This document shows positions 45,849 through 55,119 of a stretch of 64,000 nt of DNA, one piece after another. Where the stretch lies: the NCBI RefSeq assembly GCF_963678195.1, contig NZ_OY782759.1, forward strand, positions 124,001-188,000. The letters run 5' to 3'. Below the pieces are notes generated by a model. That model was not told where the DNA came from and made no database searches. It saw nothing but the letters and a program-made list of their open reading frames with translations. How positions within the stretch are numbered: position 1 is the first letter of the stretch; each line of letters opens with the position of its first letter. This stretch comes from an uncultured Hyphomonas sp. (GTDB lineage: Bacteria > Pseudomonadota > Alphaproteobacteria > Caulobacterales > Hyphomonadaceae). Both the position numbers and the translations under genes were made by a program.

Positions 45849-47234
45849 CTAGGTGCTGACGCCCACCAGGGCTTTCGAGAAGGCTTCCGCACTGAATGGG
45901 CGGAGGTCTTCTGCCTTCTCCCCGATGCCGATGAAATGGATCGGCAGGTCATAGGCCTCAGCAATCGCCACCAGCACGCCGCCCTTCGCCGTCCCGTCCA
46001 GCTTGGTCATGACGAGGCCCGTCACGCCGGCCGTATTGCGGAAGGCTTCCACCTGGTTGAGGGCATTCTGACCGACGGTGGCGTCCAGCACGAGAATAAC
46101 ATCATGCGGCGCGGTCGGGTCGAGCTTCTTGATGACACGGACGACTTTCTCAAGCTCCGCCATCAGTTCCGCCTTGTTTTGCAGGCGTCCGGCCGTGTCG
46201 ATCAGGACGAGATCCAGATCCTCCGCCTTCGCCTTTTCGATGGCCTCATAGACGAGACCTGCCGCATCGGCGCCCGTCGGTTTCGACATGACCGGGATTC
46301 CGGCGCGGTCGCCCCAGACGGTCAGCTGCTCGATGGCCGCGGCACGAAACGTATCGCCCGCCACCAGCAGGGCTTTGGCGCCCTGCTCTTTCAGTTTCGA
46401 GGCGATCTTGCCGATCGTCGTTGTCTTGCCGGACCCGTTCACGCCGACGAACAGAACGATCCGCGGACTGGTGCCATCGGAAAAATCGACGATCTTCTCA
46501 CGCGGTTTCAGCACGTCTGTAATCTCGCTGGCCAGCGCCAGTTTGATCTCTTCCTCGCTGATTTCGCGGTCAAATCGCTCTTTTGACAGGTTTTTCGTGA
46601 CCCGGCCCGCAACTTTCGAGCCGAGATCCGACGTGATCAGAAGGTCTTCCAGTTCCTCGATCGTATCATCGTCGAGCTTGCGGCGACCGAGAGCCGCGAG
46701 GCCTTCCGTCAGGCGCGAGGAGGACCGCGACAGGCCCTGCCCCAGCTTCGCAACGAAACCCGGATTGTTGGCTTCGGCCTCCATTGCCGCGCGGGCGGCC
46801 GCCTCGGCTTCGGCGCGCAGGCGCTCGGCCTCTCGCCGGTCGGCCAGAAGTTTCAGTTCGGCTTCGGCCTTTGCCTGCTGGGCGGCGCGTTCCTCGCGCG
46901 CCTTACGGGCTTTCTCCGCCTCTTCTGCAAGGCGGGCGGCTTCTTCAGCATCGGCCGCGGCGGCGGCCTCTTCCGCCCGGCGCGCTTCGTCTTCCAGGCG
47001 TTTGGCTTCGGCCGCCGCCTCTTCCGCTTCGCGGGCCTGGCGCTCTTCCCAGGCACGGTTGGCTTCGGCGACGACGCGTTCGATTTCTTCCTTTTCGGCA
47101 GCCGCCTTCGCGGCTTCGGCTTCGGCCGCTTCTTTCGCGGCGAGCTCCTCAGCCGACAGCTCCGGCGAGGCCATCTCTGCGCCAGCGGCCTTCAGCTCCT
47201 CTTTTTTCTTTTTCTTCCCGAACCAGAGGATCAT
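45849..47234 (-). CDS. ftsY: signal recognition particle receptor FtsY
   Basis: 461-residue SRP-receptor GTPase for co-translational membrane insertion. A short hydrophobic/basic start (MILWFGKKKKKEEL) leads into a 130-residue Ala/Glu/Arg-rich coiled coil (about 30-160), then the N domain and the G domain with GVNGSGKTTTIGKIA, DTFRAAAIEQL, DTAGRLQNKAELM and TKLDGTAKGG. The start overlaps the mtaB stop (ATGA). The long acidic coil is usual for alphaproteobacterial FtsY. Confidence 0.97.
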   Translation of the reverse strand: MILWFGKKKKKEELKAAGAEMASPELSAEELAAKEAAEAEAAKAAAEKEEIERVVAEANRAWEERQAREAEEAAAEAKRLEDEARRAEEAAAAADAEEAARLAEEAEKARKAREERAAQQAKAEAELKLLADRREAERLRAEAEAAARAAMEAEANNPGFVAKLGQGLSRSSSRLTEGLAALGRRKLDDDTIEELEDLLITSDLGSKVAGRVTKNLSKERFDREISEEEIKLALASEITDVLKPREKIVDFSDGTSPRIVLFVGVNGSGKTTTIGKIASKLKEQGAKALLVAGDTFRAAAIEQLTVWGDRAGIPVMSKPTGADAAGLVYEAIEKAKAEDLDLVLIDTAGRLQNKAELMAELEKVVRVIKKLDPTAPHDVILVLDATVGQNALNQVEAFRNTAGVTGLVMTKLDGTAKGGVLVAIAEAYDLPIHFIGIGEKAEDLRPFSAEAFSKALVGVST

Positions 47235-48508
47235 GCGTCTATTTCTCCGATCAGCTGCCTGCCGTCATGCCCGGTTATATGGGCCCGCACGGGCCGTCCA
47301 GCTTGGCCGGGATCCCGCGACAGTTTTACGGGGGTAAAGTCCGGCAGGCGCGCGGAGATTTCCCGCTCCACCAGAACGTCACATATTTCGCCAATATGGC
47401 GCGAAAAATGGGTTTTGAGCGCGTTTTCGCCTGTTTCGCGCAGGCGCGCAGCGCGCTCCTTGATCACGGCCTTGTCCAGCTGAGGCATCCGCGCGGCCGG
47501 GGTGCCGGGCCGCGGGCTGTAGGGAAAGACGTGCAGGAAGGCCAGGCCGCAATCGTCCACAAGACGGACTGAGTTCTCGAAATGCACCTCAGTCTCGGTT
47601 GGAAATCCAGCGATGATGTCGGCGCCAAGTGCAATATCCGGACGCAAGGTGCGTAATTTCTCCGCCAGCGCAATCGCGTCATCCCGCGAATGGCGGCGCT
47701 TCATCCGTTTCAGGATCAGATTGTCGCCATGCTGCAGCGACAAATGCATGAAGGGGGCAAGGCGCGGCTCGCCCATCGCCTCAAACAGGGCGTCATCGAT
47801 CTCGATTGCGTCGATGGAGGAAATGCGCAGCTGCTGAAGCTCCGGCACGAGTTTCAGGATACGTTGCACCAGATTGCCGAGCTGCGGCGTGCCCGGAAGG
47901 TCCGCGCCCCAGCTGGTGAGGTCCACGCCCGTCAGCACAACTTCATAATGCCCCGTCTCCACGAGGCGGCGCACCTGCTCCACCACCTCTCCCGCCGGAA
48001 CGGAGCGGGAATTCCCGCGGCCATAAGGAATGATGCAGAAAGTGCAGCGGTGATCGCAACCATTCTGGACCTGAACATAGGCCCGCGCGCGCCCGTCCAT
48101 GCCATCGATCAGGTGGGCAGCCGTTTCCTTCACCGACATGATGTCGTTGACCCGCACTTTCTCATGCCCGCCCAGAAGGTCTGCCGGTTGCCAGGTCTCA
48201 GCCTTCATCTTTTCATGATTGCCAATGACGCGGGTGACTTCCGGCATCTCCGCGAACATGTCGGGGTCGATCTGGGCCGCGCAGCCTGTCACCAGAATGG
48301 GCGCGCCCGGATGGTCCTTCGCCGCCCGTCGAATGGCCTGACGGGCAGACCGCACCGCCTCCCCCGTCACCGCGCAGGTGTTCACGATCACCGCATCGGA
48401 GAGGCCCGCGCCGGCCGCATGACCGCGCATCACCTCAGACTCGTAGGAGTTGAGGCGGCATCCGAGCGTAATCAGCGTCGGGCTGGAGGGGGTTTCAGGC
48501 TTCGTCAT
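47231..48508 (-). CDS. mtaB: tRNA t6A37 methylthiotransferase MtaB
   Basis: Radical-SAM methylthiotransferase forming ms2t6A37 in tRNA, 425 residues from ATG 48508. Features: N-terminal cysteines in TLGCRLNSYESEVM, VNTCAVTG and VTGCAAQ; triad C-x3-C-x2-C in GCDHRCTFCIIPYGRG; TRAM domain at the end. A GTG 13 codons earlier is an alternative start. Middle gene of dapF-mtaB-ftsY. Confidence 0.93.
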   Translation of the reverse strand: MTKPETPSSPTLITLGCRLNSYESEVMRGHAAGAGLSDAVIVNTCAVTGEAVRSARQAIRRAAKDHPGAPILVTGCAAQIDPDMFAEMPEVTRVIGNHEKMKAETWQPADLLGGHEKVRVNDIMSVKETAAHLIDGMDGRARAYVQVQNGCDHRCTFCIIPYGRGNSRSVPAGEVVEQVRRLVETGHYEVVLTGVDLTSWGADLPGTPQLGNLVQRILKLVPELQQLRISSIDAIEIDDALFEAMGEPRLAPFMHLSLQHGDNLILKRMKRRHSRDDAIALAEKLRTLRPDIALGADIIAGFPTETEVHFENSVRLVDDCGLAFLHVFPYSPRPGTPAARMPQLDKAVIKERAARLRETGENALKTHFSRHIGEICDVLVEREISARLPDFTPVKLSRDPGQAGRPVRAHITGHDGRQLIGEIDA

Positions 48509-48564
48509 GGCGATATCGTCCAGCGCACATCGCGCCGGAACGGACACGAATCAAGCACTCTGCC

Positions 48565-49374
48565 TCAGATTTCGGTTTCGAATTCCAGTTCGACCGGGCC
48601 GGTCATGTAGACGCGGTCGTCGCTTTCGCGCCATTCGATCAGCAAGTCTCCGCCATCGAGGATCAGTTTCGCCTTGCGCTCGGTGAGCTTTGCGCGCGCC
48701 GCGCAGACGAGCGCCGCGCAAGCGCCCGTGCCGCAGGCTTTCGTCAGCCCCGCCCCGCGTTCCCAGACGCGCAGGCGGATCGTGTTCCGGTCGATGACCT
48801 GCGCGAAGCCGACATTCGTGCCCTCCGGAAACAGCGGATGCCACTCCACCAGCGGGCCGAGCGCCGGGATGTCGTAAGCGTCCACATCGGAGACGAAGAA
48901 CACCGCGTGCGGATTGCCCATGGAGACGACCGCCGGGCGCGACAGGACCGGATTGTCCATCGGGCCGATCTTCACGTCGACCCCGCGCACATCCATTTTT
49001 TCCGCCAGCGGAATGTCTTCCCAGCCCATCAGGGGCGAGCCCATGTCAACCGTGATCAGCCCGTCATCGGCGCGGAAGGCGCGCAGCATGTCGGCTTCGG
49101 TCTGAATCGTGATGCCGTCCTTGCCGGTCTCGTCCAGCAGGAGGCGGCCGACGCAGCGGCTGGCATTGCCGCAGGCGGAGACTTCACCGCCATCCTTGTT
49201 CCAGATCCGCATGAACACGTCACGCGCGGCATCCCGCTCGAGTGCGATCACCTGGTCTGCCTTCATTTCCTCGGCCAGCTGGCGCACCTGGTCTTCCGTC
49301 GGGGAGAACGGCACAGACCGGGCGTCGAAAATGGCAAACGCATTGCCCGCCCCGTTCATCTTCCAGATTTTCAT
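48565..49374 (-). CDS. dapF: diaminopimelate epimerase
   Basis: Converts LL-DAP to meso-DAP for peptidoglycan and lysine. 269 residues with both active-site cysteines: Cys68 (SACGNASRC) and Cys214 (TKACGTGACA). KMNGAGNAFAIFDAR opens the first half. First gene of dapF-mtaB-ftsY. Confidence 0.96.
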   Translation of the reverse strand: MKIWKMNGAGNAFAIFDARSVPFSPTEDQVRQLAEEMKADQVIALERDAARDVFMRIWNKDGGEVSACGNASRCVGRLLLDETGKDGITIQTEADMLRAFRADDGLITVDMGSPLMGWEDIPLAEKMDVRGVDVKIGPMDNPVLSRPAVVSMGNPHAVFFVSDVDAYDIPALGPLVEWHPLFPEGTNVGFAQVIDRNTIRLRVWERGAGLTKACGTGACAALVCAARAKLTERKAKLILDGGDLLIEWRESDDRVYMTGPVELEFETEI

Positions 49375-49425
49375 GTGCGTTTCCGGCTCCGGTTTTCAGG
49401 ACACTGCGTAGCGGGCTCTATTGCC

Positions 49426-49842
49426 CTATCGCGGCAGCCGCGTCGAGACGATCCATCCGGCAACCTGAATGCCGAGCGCCAGAAGCAGGACAGCTGGGAT
49501 TAGCCGGTGAGATACGATAAAGGAAAGCCCGGCGGCCGCCATACAACCATAATCGACCAGGTCCGACGACATCAGCCAGCCTTCCGGCGTGCGGGCCCGG
49601 CGGACGTCGAGCAGCGTCACGCTGCGCCAGACACGGCCCATGTCCGGCGGGCCGAACACTTCCTGAAGGCGTTTCGGATCGCGGATACCGGTCATTTCAG
49701 CAAGATCGCCGACCTGCGCTTCACCGAGCGCAATGTTCCGCTTGCGGCCAGAGGTGCCAATCAGGCTCACCAATGCCGAGAGGAACACCGCGAGTGCGAT
49801 GGCCATCAGCGTAAATCCGTCAAAAGGGCCATACCCGCTCAT
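49426..49842 (-). CDS. two/three-TM membrane protein, unknown
   Basis: 138 residues; helices about 12-28 (TLMAIALAVFLSALVSLIG), 90-108 and 114-131. A soluble middle section (ALGEAQVGDLAEMTGIRDPK, VFGPPDMGRVWRSVTLLDVRR) resembles nothing I recognise. Two starts are possible, 49851 and 49842. Lies 37 bases past the mesaconyl-CoA hydratase stop. Confidence 0.65.
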   Translation of the reverse strand: MSGYGPFDGFTLMAIALAVFLSALVSLIGTSGRKRNIALGEAQVGDLAEMTGIRDPKRLQEVFGPPDMGRVWRSVTLLDVRRARTPEGWLMSSDLVDYGCMAAAGLSFIVSHRLIPAVLLLALGIQVAGWIVSTRLPR

Positions 49843-49879
49843 GGCGTGCATATAGGCGCAGGGCAGCTGTTCCGGAAGA

Positions 49880-50938
49880 TCAACGGCCGCTGAGCTTTGG
49901 GATCGCAGCCCAATAGTCGAAGTCGAGCAGCACGCCGTCAGCATATTTGCCGTCGCCAGTCTTGTAGGCGAAGGCGCCGGGTTCCTGGTCCTTCACGGCC
50001 ACGAGGCGCAGGCGCAGGGCCCCCGCCTTGTCCGACAGGTCTGCCTTGTCCAGCACTTCGCTCCACGCATAGATCGTATCGCCGGCGAACAGCGGGCTTG
50101 CATGCGTGCCGCCATTGATGGCCAGCACCTGCCCCGCATTGGCGAGGCCGTTGAACGCGAGCGAACGGGCGATGGAGATCACCACACCGCCATAGATCAG
50201 GCGCTTGCCGAAGCGGCTGGATTTCTGGCCGTGGGCGTCGAAGTGGACCTTGGCAGTGTTCTGGTAGAGGCGGGTCGCGATCTGGTGCTCGGCCTCTTCC
50301 ACCGTCATGCCGTCGACATGGTTGATCTTCTCGCCGATCTCATAGTCTTCATAGCCATAGGGTGACCCGGCGAGGGCAAAGTCCCAGTCTTCCATCGGGG
50401 CGAAGCCTTCCAGCTCGCTGCCCGGCACAGCCTCCGGCAGGTCCGGAATATGGGCAGGCGGCACGGCGGAATCCTCTTCCCACTTGTTCACCATCACCCA
50501 GCGCACGAAGGACATGACCTCGATGCCATTCTGGTTGAAGCCGCGTGTGCGGACCCAGACGACGCCGGTGCGCTTGTTGGAATTTTCCTTCATGCCGATG
50601 ACTTCGGACACGGTGTTCAGCGTGTCGCCCGGCATGATCGGGCGGCGGATGCGTCCGTCTGCATAGCCGAGATTTGCAACAGCGTTCAGCGAGATGTCCG
50701 GCACTGACTTTCCGAAGACCACATGAAACGCATGGATCGGATCGATGGCGAGGCCCGGCAGGCCGGCGGCCTTCGCAAACTCAGCCGAGGAATACTGGGC
50801 GTAGCGGTTCCCGGTGAGCGCGCGGTAGAGCGCGATGTCACCTTCGGTCACCGTCTGGGGCGTAGCATGGACGAGTTCCATGCCGATCGAGAAGTCCTCG
50901 AAGTAATTGCCGGGATTGGATTTGGTCTGTGCGGTCAT
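49880..50938 (-). CDS. mch: mesaconyl-CoA hydratase (MaoC-type), ethylmalonyl-CoA pathway
   Basis: Double hot-dog hydratase of 352 residues that adds water to mesaconyl-CoA to give (2R,3S)-beta-methylmalyl-CoA. SNPGNYFEDFSIGMELVHAT at the N-terminus, VFGKSVPDISLNAVANLGYA and EVIGMKENSNKRTGVVWVRT match the Rhodobacter enzyme as I recall it. It acts directly downstream of the Mcd reaction. Lies with mcl2-like and ArsC-like genes on the same strand. Confidence 0.88.
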   Translation of the reverse strand: MTAQTKSNPGNYFEDFSIGMELVHATPQTVTEGDIALYRALTGNRYAQYSSAEFAKAAGLPGLAIDPIHAFHVVFGKSVPDISLNAVANLGYADGRIRRPIMPGDTLNTVSEVIGMKENSNKRTGVVWVRTRGFNQNGIEVMSFVRWVMVNKWEEDSAVPPAHIPDLPEAVPGSELEGFAPMEDWDFALAGSPYGYEDYEIGEKINHVDGMTVEEAEHQIATRLYQNTAKVHFDAHGQKSSRFGKRLIYGGVVISIARSLAFNGLANAGQVLAINGGTHASPLFAGDTIYAWSEVLDKADLSDKAGALRLRLVAVKDQEPGAFAYKTGDGKYADGVLLDFDYWAAIPKLSGR

Positions 50939-50980
50939 GGCAGCCTCGGTTGCGGGGCTGCTGCTGGACGACAGATCTCC

Positions 50981-51247
50981 CTAGATCTGCCAGCCGCCGC
51001 CCGTCATCTGATCGGCCATTACCTGCACGTTCGCACCATGGGAAATCAAGGCCGGAGACGCCTGAAGCACCCAAACCAGCGAAATCGCCGCAGTCAGCAA
51101 GCCGCCCAACATCGCCTTGTCCGTCAGTCGCAAGCGCAAACGGTCCAGCATGTGCGGACCGGACACGAGGTATGGCAGGCCAAAGAAGCAGAAACCGGCA
51201 AAGGCCAGGCAAAGGGCTGCGGCAGCGGGAAGGGCAAACATCATCAT
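50981..51247 (-). CDS. small two-TM membrane protein, unknown
   Basis: 88 residues with helices about 5-28 and 47-66, little else. No family recognised, weak ribosome-binding site, and two adjacent ATG codons follow the first. Accepted because it fills the gap between two co-oriented genes with sensible membrane-protein composition. Confidence 0.55.
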   Translation of the reverse strand: MMMFALPAAAALCLAFAGFCFFGLPYLVSGPHMLDRLRLRLTDKAMLGGLLTAAISLVWVLQASPALISHGANVQVMADQMTGGGWQI

Positions 51248-51339
51248 GCCGCAAGATTCGCGCGGAATGGCTTATATCCGGCGACAGGAATCGATGAAAT
51301 TTGATCGAATCGGGCCATTTCGGCCCGAATTCGCAGTTT

Positions 51340-51687
51340 TCAGACGAGTTTCAGCAGGTCTTCCGGCGGGCGGCCAAGCACGGCCTTCTTGCCCTTAATG
51401 CCGATCGGGCGCTGGATCAGCTTCGGGTTCTCCGCCATCGCCTCGAAAACAGCCTCATCGCTGGCATCCGCGTCGAGTCCGGCCGCCGGAGCGTCCTTGG
51501 CCCGCAGGAAGACGCGCGGGCTGACCCCACCCATCTTCTTCGCGATGTCTTTCAGTTCCTCAACCGAAAGCCGTTCGGTGGCGTTCATGTATTTGCGCAC
51601 CTCGGGCTCAACACCGGCTTCTTTCAGCATTTCCAGCCCTTTGCGGGAGGTGGAGCAGTTCGGATTGTGCAGGATCGTATAGGTCAT
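51340..51687 (-). CDS. arsC: ArsC-family arsenate reductase-like protein
   Basis: 115-residue thioredoxin-fold reductase of the glutaredoxin-dependent ArsC family. Catalytic Cys11 is in HNPNCSTSRKG, and RPIGIKGKKAVLGRP is the conserved C-terminal segment. No arsenic transporter or ArsR is adjacent, so the role may be general (YffB/Spx-like). GGGGAGA precedes the start. Encoded between the mesaconyl-CoA hydratase and malyl-CoA thioesterase genes. Confidence 0.85.
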   Translation of the reverse strand: MTYTILHNPNCSTSRKGLEMLKEAGVEPEVRKYMNATERLSVEELKDIAKKMGGVSPRVFLRAKDAPAAGLDADASDEAVFEAMAENPKLIQRPIGIKGKKAVLGRPPEDLLKLV

Positions 51688-51707
51688 CAGCGTCTCCCCT
51701 CTTTCGC

Positions 51708-52595
51708 TCAGGCCGTTTCGAAGGCGCGGATGGTTTCATCCATCGCCACAGTGCGGCGGGCTTCGTCGAGGTGGAGCAGCTCGGTCATCTTGCCGTTCAC
51801 TTTAAGCACGCCCTTGCCGGCATTGGCCGGGTCCGCGAAGGCTTCGATCACAGCCTTGGCCTGTTCCACATCATGCTGGCTCGGCGCGAACACGCGATTT
51901 GCCGTTTCCAGCTGCGATGGGTGGATCAGAGTCTTGCCGTCGAAGCCAAGGTCACAGCCCTGTTCGCATTCATTGATCAGGCCGTCTTCGTCCTTGATGT
52001 CGTTGAACACGCCATCAATGGCCGTGATGCCATAGGCGCGGGCCGCAGCGACAGACAGTTGCAGCGCCACCTGGAAGGCGATCCGGTCCGGCGTCATGCG
52101 GGCACGGTATTCCTTGGCGAGGTCATTGGTGCCCATCACGAATGTGGTGAGGCGGGTCGTTTCGGCGGCCGCAGCAATCTCTTCGATATGCAGGATCGCC
52201 TTCGGCATCTCGATCATGACCCAGAGGCCGAAATCGGCCGGGGCGCCGGCTTCCGTCAGCGCCTTGTCGAGGGCTTCGATGTCTGCGGCGGATTCCACTT
52301 TCGGCGCGAGCACGGCCTGCGCCCCGCAGGCCACGGCGGCCTTCAGGTCGTCAGCGCCCCATTCGGTGCCGAGGCCATTCATCCGCACCACGATTTCCCG
52401 GTGGCCATAACCGCCCTGTTTGACCGCGCTGACGACAGCTTCACGGGCCGAAAGCTTGGCGTCCGGGGCCACAGCATCTTCGAGGTCCAGCAAAAGCGTG
52501 TCGGCTGGCAGGCCGCGGGCTTTTTCGAGGGCCCGTTCATTGGCGCCCGGCATATAGAGACAGGAGCGGCGCGGGCGATGCGTCTGTGAAGCCAT
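51708..52595 (-). CDS. mcl2: CitE-family (3S)-malyl-CoA thioesterase (Mcl2-like)
   Basis: HpcH/HpaI-fold enzyme of 295 residues. Motifs: RSCLYMPGANERALEKARGL, LLDLEDAV, VVRMNGLGTEWG, the metal Glu in MIEMPKAI, GTNDLAKEYR and GFDGKTLIHPSQLE. These fit Rhodobacter Mcl2, which hydrolyses malyl-CoA to malate, better than the Mcl1 lyase. The final step of glyoxylate condensation in the ethylmalonyl-CoA pathway would then be complete; a lyase or citramalyl activity cannot be excluded. Confidence 0.75.
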   Translation of the reverse strand: MASQTHRPRRSCLYMPGANERALEKARGLPADTLLLDLEDAVAPDAKLSAREAVVSAVKQGGYGHREIVVRMNGLGTEWGADDLKAAVACGAQAVLAPKVESAADIEALDKALTEAGAPADFGLWVMIEMPKAILHIEEIAAAAETTRLTTFVMGTNDLAKEYRARMTPDRIAFQVALQLSVAAARAYGITAIDGVFNDIKDEDGLINECEQGCDLGFDGKTLIHPSQLETANRVFAPSQHDVEQAKAVIEAFADPANAGKGVLKVNGKMTELLHLDEARRTVAMDETIRAFETA

Positions 52596-52725
52596 GGTCG
52601 TTCAATCCCTTTTCAAGCGCGCGGACTATCGCCCTGCACTGCGGCGGGTGCAACTGCGGCAATTGCTTCAGACACGGAAAACCGGTTAGCTCGGCCATCG
52701 GTTCGGAAATCCCGGGAAGGCTTTC

Positions 52726-53247
52726 ATGGCCCGGCGCCTCATACTCCCCCTTCTGTTTGCGGTTCCAGCGTTATCGCCAGCGGCTGTCGCGCAGACCGTC
52801 ACGGCCGTGCAGCTACGCAGTGAACTCGTGAAATACGGCGCCGAGGCGGTCGAGATTTCCCACGAAGACGGACACCCCATGCTGACCGGGGACATGCTGG
52901 GCCAGGCCTTCGATGTCACCCTGAGCGATTGTGACGGCCCGCAGATGGCCTGCCGGTCCATCCGCTACGTGTCCTGCCGGGAAATGGCGGACTTCTCCCG
53001 CATCGAAGCGCTCGAAATTGCGAACACGCACAATGCCGGCTTCAAGAACGCAACCGCCTTTGCAGAGGAAAAATGGTTCGGACAGGTCATCTGCCTCCGC
53101 CTGCAGCAGCAATTCAGGGGCGAAACCCAATTCGGCCAGCGCCAGGTGTTCGAATGGCAGATTGAACTGGAAGACTTCCTGCAGGAAATGGACGACGCCC
53201 GGGCCACCAAACAGGCAGCCATGAGTCTCGACAACACCGCGGATTAG
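52726..53247 (+). CDS. exported YbjN-domain protein
   Basis: 173 residues with a Sec signal peptide (about 1-22, AVPALSPAAVAQ). The rest resembles the YbjN putative sensory/chaperone-like fold (QLRSELVKYGAEAVEISHED, FSRIEALEIANTHNAGFKNA). Two or three cysteines (SDCDGPQMAC, VSCRE) may be disulfide-bonded in the periplasm. GGAAGG lies 5 bases before the start. Function unknown. Confidence 0.72.
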   Translation: MARRLILPLLFAVPALSPAAVAQTVTAVQLRSELVKYGAEAVEISHEDGHPMLTGDMLGQAFDVTLSDCDGPQMACRSIRYVSCREMADFSRIEALEIANTHNAGFKNATAFAEEKWFGQVICLRLQQQFRGETQFGQRQVFEWQIELEDFLQEMDDARATKQAAMSLDNTAD

Positions 53248-53263
53248 GCCGTATGGCCGGAGC

Positions 53264-54367
53264 ATGACCGATTTTCCGATTTCCGGCTTCACTGCCGCTG
53301 GCCTCGAAAACGTGCGCGATGTCTTCGAGGCGAATTTCAAAGACATGGACGAGCTTGGCGCCGGGTTCGCAGTGTACCACCGCGGCGAACTGATCGCCTC
53401 GCTGCTTGGCGGCTGGGCCGACCGGCAGAAAACGAAACCCTGGGGCGCCGACACGCTGGTGCCCGTCTATTCGACAACCAAGGGCATCGCTGCCTTCGTG
53501 CTCGCCTCTCTCATCGATACGCTGCCGGACGGTTACGAAACGCCCGTTGCAACCGTCTGGCCGGAATTTGCCGCCAATGGCAAAGACGCCGTCACGATCG
53601 GACAGGTGCTGAGCCATCAGGCAGGCCTCCCCGGCTTTCCTGAAGAGATCGACCCTGAACTCTGGCTGGACCCGCCCGCCTGCGCCGCAGCCATCGCAGA
53701 GCTGGCGCCGATGTGGCCACCCGGTACGGCGCATGGTTACCACCCGCTGACCTGGGGCTATATTGCTGGCGAAATTGCCCGCCGGATCAGCGGAGAGACA
53801 CTCGGCACGACGCTGAAATCCATGTTCGAAGATGTGGATTTCCATATCGGCCTGCCCGCCAGCGAACATGGCCGCTGCGCCGACATCAAACGCCCGAACG
53901 CCCTGGCTGACCTTGGCGAGCTGAATGACTACCGCAAAGCCGCTTTCGTCTACAAATGGTCTGCGCCCAACCGCGGCGGCGCCATCTGGCGCGAGATTGA
54001 AATCCCGTCCGCCAATGGTCATGGCACGGCTGAAAGCGTCGGCGCCATTTACCATCACTATGCCCGCAGCGGCGGCGGAAAGCTCCGCTCCGGCATCTTC
54101 GAGGACCTGATCCGCCCGCGCACACATGGGCCCGATCTTGTCCTGCCGCTGGAGACGAGCTTCGGCGCCGGCATCATGCTGAACACGCACGGCCTGTTCG
54201 GGCCGAACCCGGCAACGCTGGGCCATTCCGGCTGGGGCGGTTCTATGGCCGTGTCCGATCCGGACGCGGAACTCACCTGCGCCTATGTCATGAACCGGCA
54301 GTCGAACGTGCTGGTTGGCGATCCGCGTGCCGTGCGCCTCGTCGAAGCCGTCTACGCCGCCCTCTGA
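53264..54367 (+). CDS. serine hydrolase, beta-lactamase/EstB family
   Basis: 367-residue class C-beta-lactamase-like esterase. Catalytic S-x-x-K is STTK (Ser70, Lys73), the Tyr motif is in HGYHPLTWGY, and the late GHSGWGGSMAV replaces KTG. No signal peptide, so cytoplasmic, unlike real beta-lactamases. Such proteins usually hydrolyse small esters. Starts 16 bases after the YbjN gene, and the LysE gene follows at once. Confidence 0.88.
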   Translation: MTDFPISGFTAAGLENVRDVFEANFKDMDELGAGFAVYHRGELIASLLGGWADRQKTKPWGADTLVPVYSTTKGIAAFVLASLIDTLPDGYETPVATVWPEFAANGKDAVTIGQVLSHQAGLPGFPEEIDPELWLDPPACAAAIAELAPMWPPGTAHGYHPLTWGYIAGEIARRISGETLGTTLKSMFEDVDFHIGLPASEHGRCADIKRPNALADLGELNDYRKAAFVYKWSAPNRGGAIWREIEIPSANGHGTAESVGAIYHHYARSGGGKLRSGIFEDLIRPRTHGPDLVLPLETSFGAGIMLNTHGLFGPNPATLGHSGWGGSMAVSDPDAELTCAYVMNRQSNVLVGDPRAVRLVEAVYAAL

Positions 54368-54368
54368 C

Positions 54369-54986
54369 ATGTTCGCCTCGCTCGACTGGCCTGCCTTTAT
54401 TGTTGCCATGCTGGCCGTGGAACTGACGCCCGGCCCGAACATGGGGTGGCTGGCCACCCTGTCGGCCCGGGCTGGCCGCAAGCATGGCCTGAAAGCGGTC
54501 GCCGGCATCACGCTGGGCCTCGCCGTGCAGCTGGTAGCGGCGGCGACCGGCCTGTCCGCCGTACTTGCGGGGTCGATCACGCTTTATGAGGCGCTGCGCT
54601 GGGGCGGGGTGGCCTTCATGCTCTACCTCGCCTGGGAAGCCTTCCGGGACGATGGCTCTGCCCCGCCCGCCATGGCGAACAAGCTCGCCGGGTTCCGGCG
54701 CGGCCTGATCGCCAACCTCCTCAATCCGAAAGCGCTGGTCTTCTACCTGCTCGTCGTCGGCCAGTTCGCCGATCCACAGCTCGGCCACCTCTGGTTACAG
54801 ATCCTCTTTCTCGGCAGTCTGCATATTCTACTGTCACTGATCGTCCATGTGACCATCGTCCTTGTGGCGGATCATCTGGGCACATTGCTGGAGAAATGGC
54901 GGACGTCTTTCGCTGCGCGGCTCGGTTTCGGTCTGGCGCTGGCGGTGGTGGCCCTGTGGATCGCCATGTCGACCGCGCGGCCCTGA
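54369..54986 (+). CDS. LysE-family translocator
   Basis: 205-residue inner-membrane exporter of the LysE/RhtB family with about six helices. ELTPGPNMGWLATLSARAGR is the hallmark N-terminal motif, and GLIANLLNPKALVFYLLVVGQF the second conserved segment. Substrate likely an amino acid. The ATG lies one base after the upstream stop (TGACATG). A terminator follows about 90 bases later. Confidence 0.92.
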   Translation: MFASLDWPAFIVAMLAVELTPGPNMGWLATLSARAGRKHGLKAVAGITLGLAVQLVAAATGLSAVLAGSITLYEALRWGGVAFMLYLAWEAFRDDGSAPPAMANKLAGFRRGLIANLLNPKALVFYLLVVGQFADPQLGHLWLQILFLGSLHILLSLIVHVTIVLVADHLGTLLEKWRTSFAARLGFGLALAVVALWIAMSTARP

Positions 54987-55073
54987 CGGGCGAATTCTTC
55001 GTGATCTGGCCTGCTTATTGCAGGATAGGCCATCAGATAGGATTTCCCATCTCTATCTGTCAGAAACTGACAC

Positions 55074-55110
55074 GCCCCGGCGCCAATCCCTCGGCCCGGG
55101 GCATTTTTTT
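55074..55110 (+). terminator. rho-independent terminator downstream of the LysE gene
   Basis: Stem GCCCCGG / CCGGGGC (55074-55080 with 55096-55102), 15-base loop, then seven T from 55104. It lies just before the stop of the convergent rarD gene. Confidence 0.85.
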
Positions 55111-55119
55111 ATCCTGAAA

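Noticed and set aside
52620-52680. Weak resemblance to the mcd palindrome upstream of the malyl-CoA thioesterase gene (GTTGCACCCGCCGCAG on the minus strand).
   Set aside because: The right half has several mismatches and the region is generally GC-rich; not enough to call a shared operator.
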